A stretch of DNA of 64,000 nucleotides from Kribbella pittospori (GTDB taxonomy: Bacteria > Actinomycetota > Actinomycetes > Propionibacteriales > Kribbellaceae), in the NCBI RefSeq assembly GCF_004331465.1, contig NZ_SJKB01000006.1, positions 372,001 to 436,000 of the forward strand, written 5' to 3'. The notes beneath the pieces are model-generated. The model saw only the letters and a list, made by a program, of their open reading frames with translations. It was not told the DNA's origin and searched no databases. The stretch's first letter is position 1, and every line of letters begins with the position of its first letter. Below, piece after piece: positions 1-6,952 of the stretch. Both the position numbers and the translations under genes were made by a program.

Positions 1-684
1 GCCGCCCATGTCGTGCCGCGAGGCGGGGTTCGCGGCGTCCTTGCGGAGCGCCTCGACCAGGACGTCGGCGCTGAACACGTAGTTGCCCATCGAGGCGAAC
101 GTCTCGTCCGGCGAGTCGGGCAGTCCCGGCGGGTCGGCCGGCTTCTCCAGGAACTCCTCGATGGTCTGCCCGTCCGCGCCGGTCTTGATCACGCCGAACT
201 CGCTCGCCCCGGCCCGGGGCACCCGGATCCCGGCCACGGTCACGCCGTTCCCACGCTCCAGGTGCGCGGCGACCATCTGGGCCGCATCCATCCGGTACAC
301 GTGGTCGGCGCCGAACACCACGATGACGTCGGGCTTGAAGTCGTCGATCAGATTCATCGACTGGTAGATCGCGTCCGCGCTGCCCTGGTACCACTGCGGA
401 CCGAGCCGCTGCTGGGCGGGCACGCAGCTGACGAAGTTCCCCAGCAGGGTGGACATCCGCCAGGTCACGGTCACATGCCGGTCCAGCGAGTGCGACTTGT
501 ACTGCGTCAGCACGAACAGGTTCCGGATTCCGGCGTTGACCAGGTTGGACAGCACGAAGTCGATCAAGCGATAACTGCCCCCGAACGGCACGGCCGGTTT
601 GGCCCGGTCCGCCGTCAGCGGCATCAACCGCTTGCCCTCGCCACCGGCCAGCACGATTCCGAGAACTCTGGGCGCCTTTGCCAT
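1..684 (-). CDS. glgC: Glucose-1-phosphate adenylyltransferase GlgC (partial, C-terminus outside window)
   Basis: Makes ADP-glucose from glucose 1-phosphate and ATP, the activated donor for alpha-glucan or maltose-1-phosphate synthesis in the cytoplasm. The frame starts at the ATG at 684 and leaves the window at base 1, so 228 residues of the roughly 400 usual for the family are present and the C-terminal beta-helix is absent. Seen: the N-terminal nucleotidyltransferase loop GIVLAGGEGKRLMPLT, then KPAVPFGG, QWYQGSADAIYQ and FGADHVYRMD, all diagnostic of bacterial ADP-glucose pyrophosphorylase. It is divergent from the acetyltransferase at 749 and close to glgA at 1313, the usual actinobacterial pairing. 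Confidence 0.97.
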   Translation of the reverse strand, partial: MAKAPRVLGIVLAGGEGKRLMPLTADRAKPAVPFGGSYRLIDFVLSNLVNAGIRNLFVLTQYKSHSLDRHVTVTWRMSTLLGNFVSCVPAQQRLGPQWYQGSADAIYQSMNLIDDFKPDVIVVFGADHVYRMDAAQMVAAHLERGNGVTVAGIRVPRAGASEFGVIKTGADGQTIEEFLEKPADPPGLPDSPDETFASMGNYVFSADVLVEALRKDAANPASRHDMGG

Positions 685-728
685 GTCCGCACCTTAGCTC
701 CGAGAGCCCCCAGGCATAAGCGCTTGCG

Positions 729-742
729 AGTGTCGCGACACT
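729..742. promoter_or_regulatory. 14-bp perfect palindrome in the glgC / acetyltransferase intergenic region
   Basis: AGTGTCGCGACACT is its own reverse complement. It lies in the 64-bp gap between the divergent starts at 684 and 749, ending 6 bp before the acetyltransferase ATG. A dimeric repressor site or a short leader hairpin are both possible; nothing identifies the factor. Confidence 0.4.
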
Positions 743-748
743 GGGGGG

Positions 749-1294
749 ATGCCAACGCTCATCGAACCTACTGTCGCCGTTCACCGCTCGTTCCTCGCCG
801 CCTGGGACGAGTTCGGCCCGGAGGACGAGCGGTGGATGGGTGCACGGGCGATCACCGGCGACGAGGAGGAGTGGAGCCGCGAGCAGGCCGCGGACCCGGA
901 CGAGTTCGCCCGGATGGTCGAGCTGATCCGGAGCGAGGCGGATCCGGCCACCGAACTGCGGCCGGATCTGGTCCATCAGACCGTGCTCTGGTTCGTCGAC
1001 GGCGAGGAGTGGCTCGGCCGGCTGTCGATCCGCCACGACCTGACCCCGGTCCTGATCGAGCTCGGCGGTCACATCACCTACGGCGTACGGCCGTCGGCGC
1101 GGCGTCACGGCCACGGCACCCGGATGCTGACCCAGTCCCTGCCGATCGCGGCCGGTCTCGGCATCGACCCGGTGCTGGTCACCTGCGACCCGGACAACGT
1201 CGGTTCACGCAAGGTGATCCAGGCGGCCGGTGGCGAATTGGAAGACGAACGACACGGAAAGCTGAGGTTCTGGGTACCGACACACGTCGCGTGA
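749..1294 (+). CDS. GNAT-family N-acetyltransferase
   Basis: Predicted cytoplasmic acetyl-CoA-dependent acetyltransferase of 181 residues, substrate unknown. The C-terminal half carries the GNAT core: an ITYGVRPSARRHGHGTRML stretch corresponds to motif A (R/Q-x-x-G-x-G acetyl-CoA loop, here RRHGHG), followed by the strand LVTCDPDNVGSRKVIQAAGG typical of motif B. The N-terminal half is acidic and matches the proteins of this type that annotate as GNAT with a predicted acetyltransferase N-terminal extension. ATG start chosen at 749; the palindrome at 729-742 lies just upstream. It stops 18 bp before glgA and may be co-transcribed with it. Confidence 0.85.
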   Translation: MPTLIEPTVAVHRSFLAAWDEFGPEDERWMGARAITGDEEEWSREQAADPDEFARMVELIRSEADPATELRPDLVHQTVLWFVDGEEWLGRLSIRHDLTPVLIELGGHITYGVRPSARRHGHGTRMLTQSLPIAAGLGIDPVLVTCDPDNVGSRKVIQAAGGELEDERHGKLRFWVPTHVA

Positions 1295-1312
1295 TGACCT
1301 AGCCTCGGACGC

Positions 1313-2470
1313 ATGAAGGTCGCCATCCTGACGCGTGAGTATCCTCCGGATGTGTACGGCGGGGCGGGGGTGCACGTGGACTTCCTGGTCCGCGAGCTGC
1401 GCCGGCTGCTCGACGTGGACGTGCACTGCATGGGCGAGCCACGCCTCGGCGCGACCGCGCACTCCGAGGACGACCCACGCATCCCGAAGGCGAACGCGGC
1501 GCTGCGGATCCTGTCCACCGACCTGACCATGACGGCCGCGGTCGGCGACTCCCAGCTCGTCCACTCCCACACCTGGTACGCGAACATGGCCGGCCACTGG
1601 GCCAAGCTCCTGTACGGCGTACCGCACGTGGTGACCGCTCACTCGCTGGAGCCGCGCCGCCCGTGGAAGGCCGAGCAGCTCGGCGGCGGCTACCGCCTGT
1701 CCAGCTGGGCCGAGCGGACGGCCTACGAGGCGGCCGACGCTGTGGTCGCGGTGAGCAACGGCATGCGGGACGACGTACTGGACTGCTACCCGGCGATCGA
1801 CCCGGCCAAGGTGCACGTGATCTCGAACGGGATCGACGCCGACTTCTACCGGCCGGATCCGGCGACGAACGTGCTGGAGCGGCTCGGCGTCGACCTGAGC
1901 CGCCCGTACGTGACGTTCGTCGGCCGGATCACCCGGCAGAAGGGTGTCCCACACCTCCTCCGGGCCGGGCTGCGGCTGGACCCGTCGGTGCAGCTGGTGC
2001 TGCTCGCCGGTGCGGCCGACACGGTCGAGCTCAAGGTCGAGACGGATGCCCTGATCGACGACCTCAAGGCGGCCCGGGACGGCGTGTTCGTGGTCTCCGA
2101 GATGCTGCCGCGCGAGGAGGTCCGGCAGGTGCTGACGCACGCGCTCGCGTTCTGCTGCCCGTCGATCTACGAGCCGCTCGGCATCGTCAACCTCGAGGCG
2201 ATGGCATGTGAGACCGCCGTCGTCGCCAGCGCGGTCGGCGGCATCCCCGAGGTGGTCGACGACGGCGTCACCGGCACACTGGTCCGGTACGACGAGGACG
2301 ACATCGACGCGTTCGAGCGCGACCTGGCCGCGGGGATCAACGACCTGGTCGACAACCCGGCCAAGGCGGCCACGATGGGCAAGGCGGGCCGCGAGCGGGC
2401 CGTCTCGCAGTTCGGTTGGGACGCCGTCGCGGACCGGACCGTGCAGCTGTACACCAGCCTCCTCGGGTAG
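1313..2470 (+). CDS. glgA: Glycogen synthase / alpha-maltose-1-phosphate synthase, GT4 family
   Basis: Retaining GT-B glycosyltransferase of 385 residues, the short actinobacterial GlgA type, which in mycobacteria (GlgM, Rv1212c) uses the GlgC product ADP-glucose to make maltose 1-phosphate for the GlgE pathway. Seen: N-terminal REYPPDVYGGAGVHVDFL loop (donor and acceptor binding), HSHTWYANMAG, a mid-protein VSNGMRDDV and ISNGIDADFYRPD, the linker FVGRITRQKGVPHLLRAG, and the C-terminal E-x7-E motif region CPSIYEPLGIVNLEAMACE. ATG at 1313 has the expected N-terminus MKVAILTREYPPD. A hairpin terminator follows at 2493. Confidence 0.95.
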   Translation: MKVAILTREYPPDVYGGAGVHVDFLVRELRRLLDVDVHCMGEPRLGATAHSEDDPRIPKANAALRILSTDLTMTAAVGDSQLVHSHTWYANMAGHWAKLLYGVPHVVTAHSLEPRRPWKAEQLGGGYRLSSWAERTAYEAADAVVAVSNGMRDDVLDCYPAIDPAKVHVISNGIDADFYRPDPATNVLERLGVDLSRPYVTFVGRITRQKGVPHLLRAGLRLDPSVQLVLLAGAADTVELKVETDALIDDLKAARDGVFVVSEMLPREEVRQVLTHALAFCCPSIYEPLGIVNLEAMACETAVVASAVGGIPEVVDDGVTGTLVRYDEDDIDAFERDLAAGINDLVDNPAKAATMGKAGRERAVSQFGWDAVADRTVQLYTSLLG

Positions 2471-2492
2471 ACGAAAGTCCACCTCCGCCCCG

Positions 2493-2523
2493 GGGCCGAG
2501 CACCCTCGTCGCACGCTCGGCCC
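2493..2523 (+). terminator. Hairpin terminator after glgA
   Basis: GGGCCGAGC (2493-2501) pairs perfectly with GCTCGGCCC (2515-2523) around a 13-nt loop, 22 bp past the glgA stop and ahead of the lipase start at 2541. No T-run follows, as is common in actinobacteria. Confidence 0.55.
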
Positions 2524-2540
2524 GGCGGTTGGCTGGAGGC

Positions 2541-3785
2541 ATGACTTCACGGATTACCAGGACCGTTGCCGCCACTCTCGCCACGGCCGCGCTGCTCGCG
2601 GCCCCGATCTCGGCGTACGCCGCTGTCACCCAGCCGACGCTGTCGGAAGCCGCCGTCACCAGCGTCCACGCCCCACGTGGCGCGCTCGTCTCGGCCGTCC
2701 CGGTCGCCCGGCTGACTGCGGCTCAGTTGGACGGAGCCGCGGCTGGGACGGGCTTCGTCGGTACACCGGCGGCCAAGGACGACGTCACGGCGTACCGGTT
2801 GATCTATCGGACCGTCGACCCCAACGGCCGGCCCACCACCGCGAGCGGTCTCGTCGTCCTGCCCGACGGCCGCCACGGTGCGCTGACCGTCGCGGAGTAC
2901 CTGCACGGCACGACCGCGACGAAGGCCTACGCGGCCTCCGTGTCTGAAGACTCGACCGACCGGCTCGTCACCGCTCTCTTCGCCGGCCAGGGGCTGGTCG
3001 GGGTCGCGCCCGACTACCTCGGTCTCGGGCTCGGGCCGGGCGAGCATCCGTACATCGACACCAAGACCGAGACCAGCGCGTCCGCGGACATGCTGTTGGC
3101 GGCTCGCACGTTCGCGTTGAGGCACGGAGTCGTCCTCAAACGCGACGTGCTCGTCACCGGCTTCTCCCAGGGCGGCCGGGCCTCTGTTGCCCTTGGACGG
3201 GCACTCAGCCGGGGTGAGGTCTCGACGTTCCGCCTCGGCGCTCTGCAGGGCGTGGCCGGGCCGTACGACCTTCTAGGGACCGAGTTGCCGGCCGCCTTCA
3301 ACGGTGGGGTGGCGCCGGCGACCGCGGCGTTCTATCTCGCCTACTTCACGACCGCGTGGAACCGGACCGTCGGCCTGTACGACGACCCGCGGGAGGCGTT
3401 CCAGGAGCCGTACGCGAGCACGGTCGAGGGCCTCTTCGACGGGACACACCCCGACGAGGACATCGTTGCCGGACTCCCCGATTCCCCGGAGAAGCTGTTC
3501 ACGCCGGCGTTCATCGAGCGGCTGAAGCACCCGACCGGTCGCTACCTGCGCGCACTGCAGACGGCCGACCAGATCTGCCATGACTGGACCCCCCGCGTGC
3601 CCGTCCACTTCTACAACGGCACGAAGGACACCGACGTGGTGGCCGCCAATGCGGACGTCTGTGCCACCGCGCTGCGGGCTCGCGGCGCGCAGGTCACCGT
3701 GCACTCGATGGGCGCCGTCGACCACGTGGGTACGGCGTTGGCGGCGTACCCGCAGATCGTCCGCGCCTTCAGTCGCTGGGCCTAG
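2541..3785 (+). CDS. Secreted lipase / alpha-beta hydrolase (LIP family)
   Basis: Predicted extracellular ester hydrolase of 414 residues resembling the actinobacterial secretory lipase family. The ATG at 2541 follows GGCTGGAGGC (a GGAGG ribosome site) and opens a Sec signal peptide: basic MTSRITR, hydrophobic core VAATLATAALLAAPI, then SAYA before the likely cleavage site. The nucleophile elbow GFSQGG places Ser209; an Asp in TKDTDVVAANA and the His of DHVGTALAAY near the C-terminus complete a plausible triad. A YLHGT oxyanion segment precedes them. The open frame continues upstream to 2208 inside glgA, which is not real coding. Its 3' end overlaps the convergent regulator by 17 bp. Confidence 0.85.
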   Translation: MTSRITRTVAATLATAALLAAPISAYAAVTQPTLSEAAVTSVHAPRGALVSAVPVARLTAAQLDGAAAGTGFVGTPAAKDDVTAYRLIYRTVDPNGRPTTASGLVVLPDGRHGALTVAEYLHGTTATKAYAASVSEDSTDRLVTALFAGQGLVGVAPDYLGLGLGPGEHPYIDTKTETSASADMLLAARTFALRHGVVLKRDVLVTGFSQGGRASVALGRALSRGEVSTFRLGALQGVAGPYDLLGTELPAAFNGGVAPATAAFYLAYFTTAWNRTVGLYDDPREAFQEPYASTVEGLFDGTHPDEDIVAGLPDSPEKLFTPAFIERLKHPTGRYLRALQTADQICHDWTPRVPVHFYNGTKDTDVVAANADVCATALRARGAQVTVHSMGAVDHVGTALAAYPQIVRAFSRWA

Positions 3786-4644
3786 GCGCTCGATCGTGCT
3801 GCTCGGTGGTCTGATCGTTGGACGCGACCAGGCTGCCGAGCAGGGCGAGTGACTCGACGCTCCGGCTTCCGGGTACGGCGTGGAAGACGACCAGCGTCAT
3901 GTTGTCGGTCCCGCCGATGGTCAGCTTGTCGGACTTCAGATCGAGGTCGCCGACGTCCGGATGGGTCAGCAGACTCAGCCGGCCGCGGCGCGGGCGGACG
4001 TCGTGCCGCGCCCACAGCTGGCGGAACCGCTCGCTGCGCACCGACAGTTCCCCGACGAGCTCGACCAGCCGCGGATCGTCGACCGCCGACCCGAGCTCGG
4101 ACCGCAGGACGGCGACACCCTCCTCGGTGAGCTCGTCCCAGTCTCGCCGCAGTGCCTGCTCCGCGGGGTCGAGCAGGACTGCGGTGAGCAGGTTGACCCC
4201 GACCGCGTAGTTCGGCGTCAGCGCGGCGCCCAGGGCGTTGACCGCGAGGACGTCGGTGTACTTGTTCTGCACGTACGCCGGGTTGTTCGGCCAGCCGTCG
4301 ATCAGCTCACGGATGCTCTCCGGCACAGGCTCGGCCCTGGGTCGTTGCCGCTTCGGGACAGCCCGCGGGTGCTCCTGCACGAGCCCGACCAGGTAGGCCG
4401 TGGCGTCGGCGTCCAAGCGCAGTACGTCGGCCAAGGCCTCGAGAACCTGCACCGACGGATGCCGGTCGCGACCCTGCTCGAGCCGCAGGTAGTAGTCCGA
4501 GCTGATGCCGGCCAACATCGCGACCTCCTCGCGCCGCAACCCCGGGACCCGCCGAAGGCCGACCCGCCGGAGTCCGACGTCCTCCGGCCGGACCTGTTCG
4601 CGCCGGGCTCGGAGATACTCACCCAGCGCGTTCGTACTGTCCAT
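3769..4644 (-). CDS. XRE-family regulator with MmyB-like ligand-binding domain
   Basis: DNA-binding regulator of 291 residues. Residues about 5-75 form a Cro/C1 helix-turn-helix (LGEYLRARREQV, then EVAMLAGISSDYYLRLEQGR). Residues about 105-280 match the MmyB-like domain that follows such helix-turn-helix modules in actinobacteria (WPNNPAYVQNKYTDVLAVN, then LLDPAEQALRRDW, and LTHPDVGDLDLKSDKLTI). The ATG at 4644 gives the standard MDSTNALGEYLRARR start. It is divergent from an aldo/keto reductase at 4749, a very common arrangement in which the regulator represses the neighbouring oxidoreductase. Which ligand it senses cannot be read from the sequence. Confidence 0.9.
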   Translation of the reverse strand: MDSTNALGEYLRARREQVRPEDVGLRRVGLRRVPGLRREEVAMLAGISSDYYLRLEQGRDRHPSVQVLEALADVLRLDADATAYLVGLVQEHPRAVPKRQRPRAEPVPESIRELIDGWPNNPAYVQNKYTDVLAVNALGAALTPNYAVGVNLLTAVLLDPAEQALRRDWDELTEEGVAVLRSELGSAVDDPRLVELVGELSVRSERFRQLWARHDVRPRRGRLSLLTHPDVGDLDLKSDKLTIGGTDNMTLVVFHAVPGSRSVESLALLGSLVASNDQTTEQHDRAPRPSD

Positions 4645-4689
4645 GTCGTCCACGGTAGTCGGGGCGGACGTCCGGTGACTGGGTCCTGT

Positions 4690-4740
4690 CACTCCCAGGA
4701 ACAGCGGGGCACTCCCTCCTCGACCGACCCCGAGGAACAG
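4690..4740. promoter_or_regulatory. Repeated AGGAACAG boxes between the divergent regulator and reductase
   Basis: CAGGAACAG (4696-4704) and GAGGAACAG (4732-4740) lie 36 bp apart in the same orientation, with CACTCCC also repeated at 4690 and 4710. They occupy the only space between the regulator start at 4644 and the reductase start at 4749. Half-sites for the MmyB-like regulator are a reasonable inference; the second copy also acts as the reductase ribosome site. Confidence 0.4.
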
Positions 4741-4748
4741 TGGAAGAC

Positions 4749-5603
4749 ATGACGAACTCAACCATCACCCTCGCCGAGGACCTCACCATCACCCGGATGG
4801 GGTACGGCGCCATGCAGCTCGCCGGTCCCGGGGTCTTCGGGCCGCCGCAGGACCGCGACCAGGCGATCGCCGTACTGCGGGAGGCCGTCGACCTGGGCGT
4901 CACGCATATCGACACCAGCGACTTCTACGGCCCGGTCGTGGTCAACGAGATCATCAAGGCAGCCCTGCACCCGTACCCGGCCGACCTGCACCTCGTCACC
5001 AAGGTGGGCGCCCGCCGCGGCGACGACGGCAGCTGGAACCCCGCCCTGGAGCCGGAGGACCTGAAGGCCGCGGTCCACGAGAACCTCGAGCACCTCGGCC
5101 TGGACGTCCTCGACGTGGTCAACCTGCGCACCGCCGCCCACGACGGCGGCAGCGAGGAGTCGATCGCCGCGGAGTTCACCGCTCTGGCCGAGTTGCAGCA
5201 GGAAGGCCTGATCCGGCACCTCGGGCTGAGCGGCGTCACGATCACGCAGATCCGCGAGGCGCAGACCATCGCCCCGGTCGTCACCGTGCAGAACCTCTAC
5301 AACCTGGTCCGGCGCGATGACGACGACGTGGTCGACTTCTGCGCCGACGAGAACATCGCGTTCGCGTCGTTCTTCCCGCTCGGCGGCTTCAACCCACTGC
5401 AGTCCGAGACCCTCGCCAAGGTCGCCGCTCGCCTGAACGCCTCACCTCAGCAGGTCGCCCTGGCCTGGCTCCTGCAGCGCTCCACCACCAGCATCGTCAT
5501 CCCCGGCACGTCCTCGCTCACCCACCTCCGCGAAAACATCGCCGCCGCTGACCTCGTCCTCCCCACCGATGCGGTGGCCGAGCTCAACGCGATCGGGGCC
5601 TAA
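4749..5603 (+). CDS. Aldo/keto reductase, YdbC/PdxI (pyridoxal reductase) type
   Basis: NADPH-dependent reductase of 284 residues with a TIM-barrel AKR fold. It resembles E. coli YdbC (PdxI, pyridoxal reductase) throughout: RMGYGAMQLAGPGVFGPP at the N-terminus, HIDTSDFYGP with the catalytic Asp and Tyr, LVTKVGARRG with the catalytic Lys, DVLDVVNLR, HLGLSGVT and the C-terminal cofactor segment VIPGTSSLTHLREN. The His of the classical AKR tetrad is replaced by Arg within VVNLR, as I recall it also is in YdbC, so this is a family trait. ATG at 4749 is preceded by GAGGAA. It is divergent from the XRE regulator that probably controls it. Confidence 0.85.
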   Translation: MTNSTITLAEDLTITRMGYGAMQLAGPGVFGPPQDRDQAIAVLREAVDLGVTHIDTSDFYGPVVVNEIIKAALHPYPADLHLVTKVGARRGDDGSWNPALEPEDLKAAVHENLEHLGLDVLDVVNLRTAAHDGGSEESIAAEFTALAELQQEGLIRHLGLSGVTITQIREAQTIAPVVTVQNLYNLVRRDDDDVVDFCADENIAFASFFPLGGFNPLQSETLAKVAARLNASPQQVALAWLLQRSTTSIVIPGTSSLTHLRENIAAADLVLPTDAVAELNAIGA

Positions 5604-5619
5604 CAGCGGTCACCACGCT

Positions 5620-5730
5620 CTGCCGCCACCCCCACCCCACGCCACCCCCACCCCGGCGCCACCCCTCACCCCGCGCCACCTCCACCCCACCACCCCAGCC
5701 ACCGCGCGACCCGACCCCACCGCCGCGCCA
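5620..5730. other. C-rich strand-asymmetric spacer, G-quadruplex potential on the minus strand
   Basis: Just past the reductase stop the plus strand is almost free of G and made of C-runs (CCACCCCCACCCC and similar). Read on the minus strand this gives several closely spaced runs of four or five G. No gene is visible. A Rho-loading C-rich tail or a quadruplex are possible roles. Confidence 0.5.
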
Positions 5731-5732
5731 TC

Positions 5733-5792
5733 TGATGGGCTCACCCACCTGAGGGTGGGTTACCACGCCGGATTCCGGTTGGCCAACCCACC
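5733..5792 (-). repeat. Palindromic intergenic repeat, copy A (inverted relative to copy B)
   Basis: Read on the minus strand this 60-nt stretch aligns without gaps to 6842-6901, about 50 of 60 positions identical by hand count. It begins GGTGGGTTGGCCAAC, continues through GGAATCCGG and ends AGCCCATCA. It sits immediately beyond the stop of the AbiEi/DUF559-like gene (5803). With copy B it forms inverted flanks around that gene. Confidence 0.85.
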
Positions 5793-5802
5793 ATGTGATG
5801 GG

Positions 5803-6756
5803 TCAGCCTGTGAGGACGGTACGACGGGATCGGGCGAAGCCGCTGCGGATGCGCATCGCCGTTCGGTGTGGATGCGCGAGATCGGACCACGTCGTACGAA
5901 CGATCTCCAGCCCCAAGGCGCGAAGACGGTCCTCCCTGGCCTTCTCCCGGATCAGTGCATCTCGCGATTCATCGGCGTACTTCACCATGCCGTCGAACTC
6001 GACCACCGTGTCGTGATCGGGGAAGAAGAAGTCGACTCTGCCGATGAAACCACCGTCGTCAGCGAACTCCACCTGAAGGTCCGGAGACGGCAAGCCCTGG
6101 TTGCGCATCAGCACCCGAAGACGTGACTCACCGACCGACTCGGCCAGGGGATCGGCGAACGCGAGCACCGAGCGAATCGTCGGACCACCCGGCCAACACT
6201 CGGTCGTCGCCCGCAGGCGCTGCAGGTCACGGGGGTTCAGGTCGTAATGTCGCAGTGCCGCGTCCGCACTCACGACGGCAGCCTCGAACGACGTACGGGC
6301 CGCCGACTCGACCACGGCGCGGGCGAGCGAAGTCGTCGCGAGCCCTTCGATCTGCGTGACGTCCGACGTCTCGAGCAGCCCGCGATGATGCCGGACTCCA
6401 GCGAGCAGACCGCTGCGGCCAGTTGTCCGTGTCAACTGGACCTCGGTGAGATCAGCGCGCCATACCGGTACGCCGTACATGACGAGCGCGGAGTGGTGAC
6501 TGACCACGGCAGAGCCCCGTCGCATCGAGTTCATCGCTGCGTGCACAAGTTGCCGGTGGCGCACAACATGTCGATCCCACGGAGCCAGACCCGTCAGATC
6601 GAGACGCTCGGCGTACTGCCCGTACCGCACTCGCTCCCAGCGGCCGTCGCCAAGCCGTTCGCGAATCTGCTCGCGGGTATAGCCAGTGTCGGCGGCCTGC
6701 CTGCTGCTGACAACGCCGCCCTGTTCGGCCGCGATCTGCTTCAACTCCGGGTTCAC
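5803..6756 (-). CDS. AbiEi-like winged-helix plus DUF559/Vsr-like endonuclease-fold protein
   Basis: Cytoplasmic protein of 317 residues common in actinobacteria. Residues about 1-60 (AAEQGGVVSSRQAADTGYT, REQIRERLGDGRWERVRYG) form the winged-helix region annotated as an AbiEi antitoxin N-terminal domain. The C-terminal 110 residues carry the PD-(D/E)XK-like DUF559 signature: ESRLRVLMRNQGLPSPDLQ, then RVDFFFPDHDTVVEFDGMVKY (D-x-F, E-F-D-G, K) and a final GLEIVRTTWSDL. The GTG at 6756 was chosen because it begins at the conserved NPELKQIAAEQGG; the frame is open further upstream. No AbiEii partner is adjacent. The gene is enclosed by inverted copies of a 60-nt repeat. Real function unknown. Confidence 0.75.
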   Translation of the reverse strand: MNPELKQIAAEQGGVVSSRQAADTGYTREQIRERLGDGRWERVRYGQYAERLDLTGLAPWDRHVVRHRQLVHAAMNSMRRGSAVVSHHSALVMYGVPVWRADLTEVQLTRTTGRSGLLAGVRHHRGLLETSDVTQIEGLATTSLARAVVESAARTSFEAAVVSADAALRHYDLNPRDLQRLRATTECWPGGPTIRSVLAFADPLAESVGESRLRVLMRNQGLPSPDLQVEFADDGGFIGRVDFFFPDHDTVVEFDGMVKYADESRDALIREKAREDRLRALGLEIVRTTWSDLAHPHRTAMRIRSGFARSRRTVLTG

Positions 6757-6841
6757 CAAGCCAGCATGAGCCCGACCAGCCCCTCCCGCTGCGCCCTTCC
6801 CAACCCCTGTGGACAACTCCTGAGGGGTCAGCCCACGCCGC

Positions 6842-6901
6842 GGTGGGTTGGCCAACGGGAATCCGGTGGGCCAACCCCCCATCTGGTGGGTTAACCCATC
6901 A
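6842..6901 (+). repeat. Palindromic intergenic repeat, copy B
   Basis: GGTGGGTTGGCCAAC, GGAATCCGG, GGCCAACCCCCC and GGTGGGTTAACCCATCA in order. The element folds on itself (GGTGGGTTGGCC against GGCCAACCCMCC) and contains the palindromic GGGTTAACCC. It lies between the start of the AbiEi/DUF559-like gene and the end of pepA. Related copies are at 5733-5792 (inverted) and 49903-49978. Confidence 0.85.
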
Positions 6902-6952
6902 GACGGGGGGTTGGAAGGCGGGACCGGGATGGTGGTCGCTGGTCGGGCGCGG

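Noticed and set aside
4749..5603. Loss of the catalytic His in the aldo/keto reductase
   Set aside because: The Arg-containing VVNLR segment also occurs in E. coli YdbC/PdxI as I recall it, so it is a family feature, not a defect.
5803..6756. AbiE-type toxin-antitoxin or phage defence pair
   Set aside because: Only the AbiEi-like winged helix is present, fused to a DUF559 domain; no AbiEii nucleotidyltransferase is adjacent.
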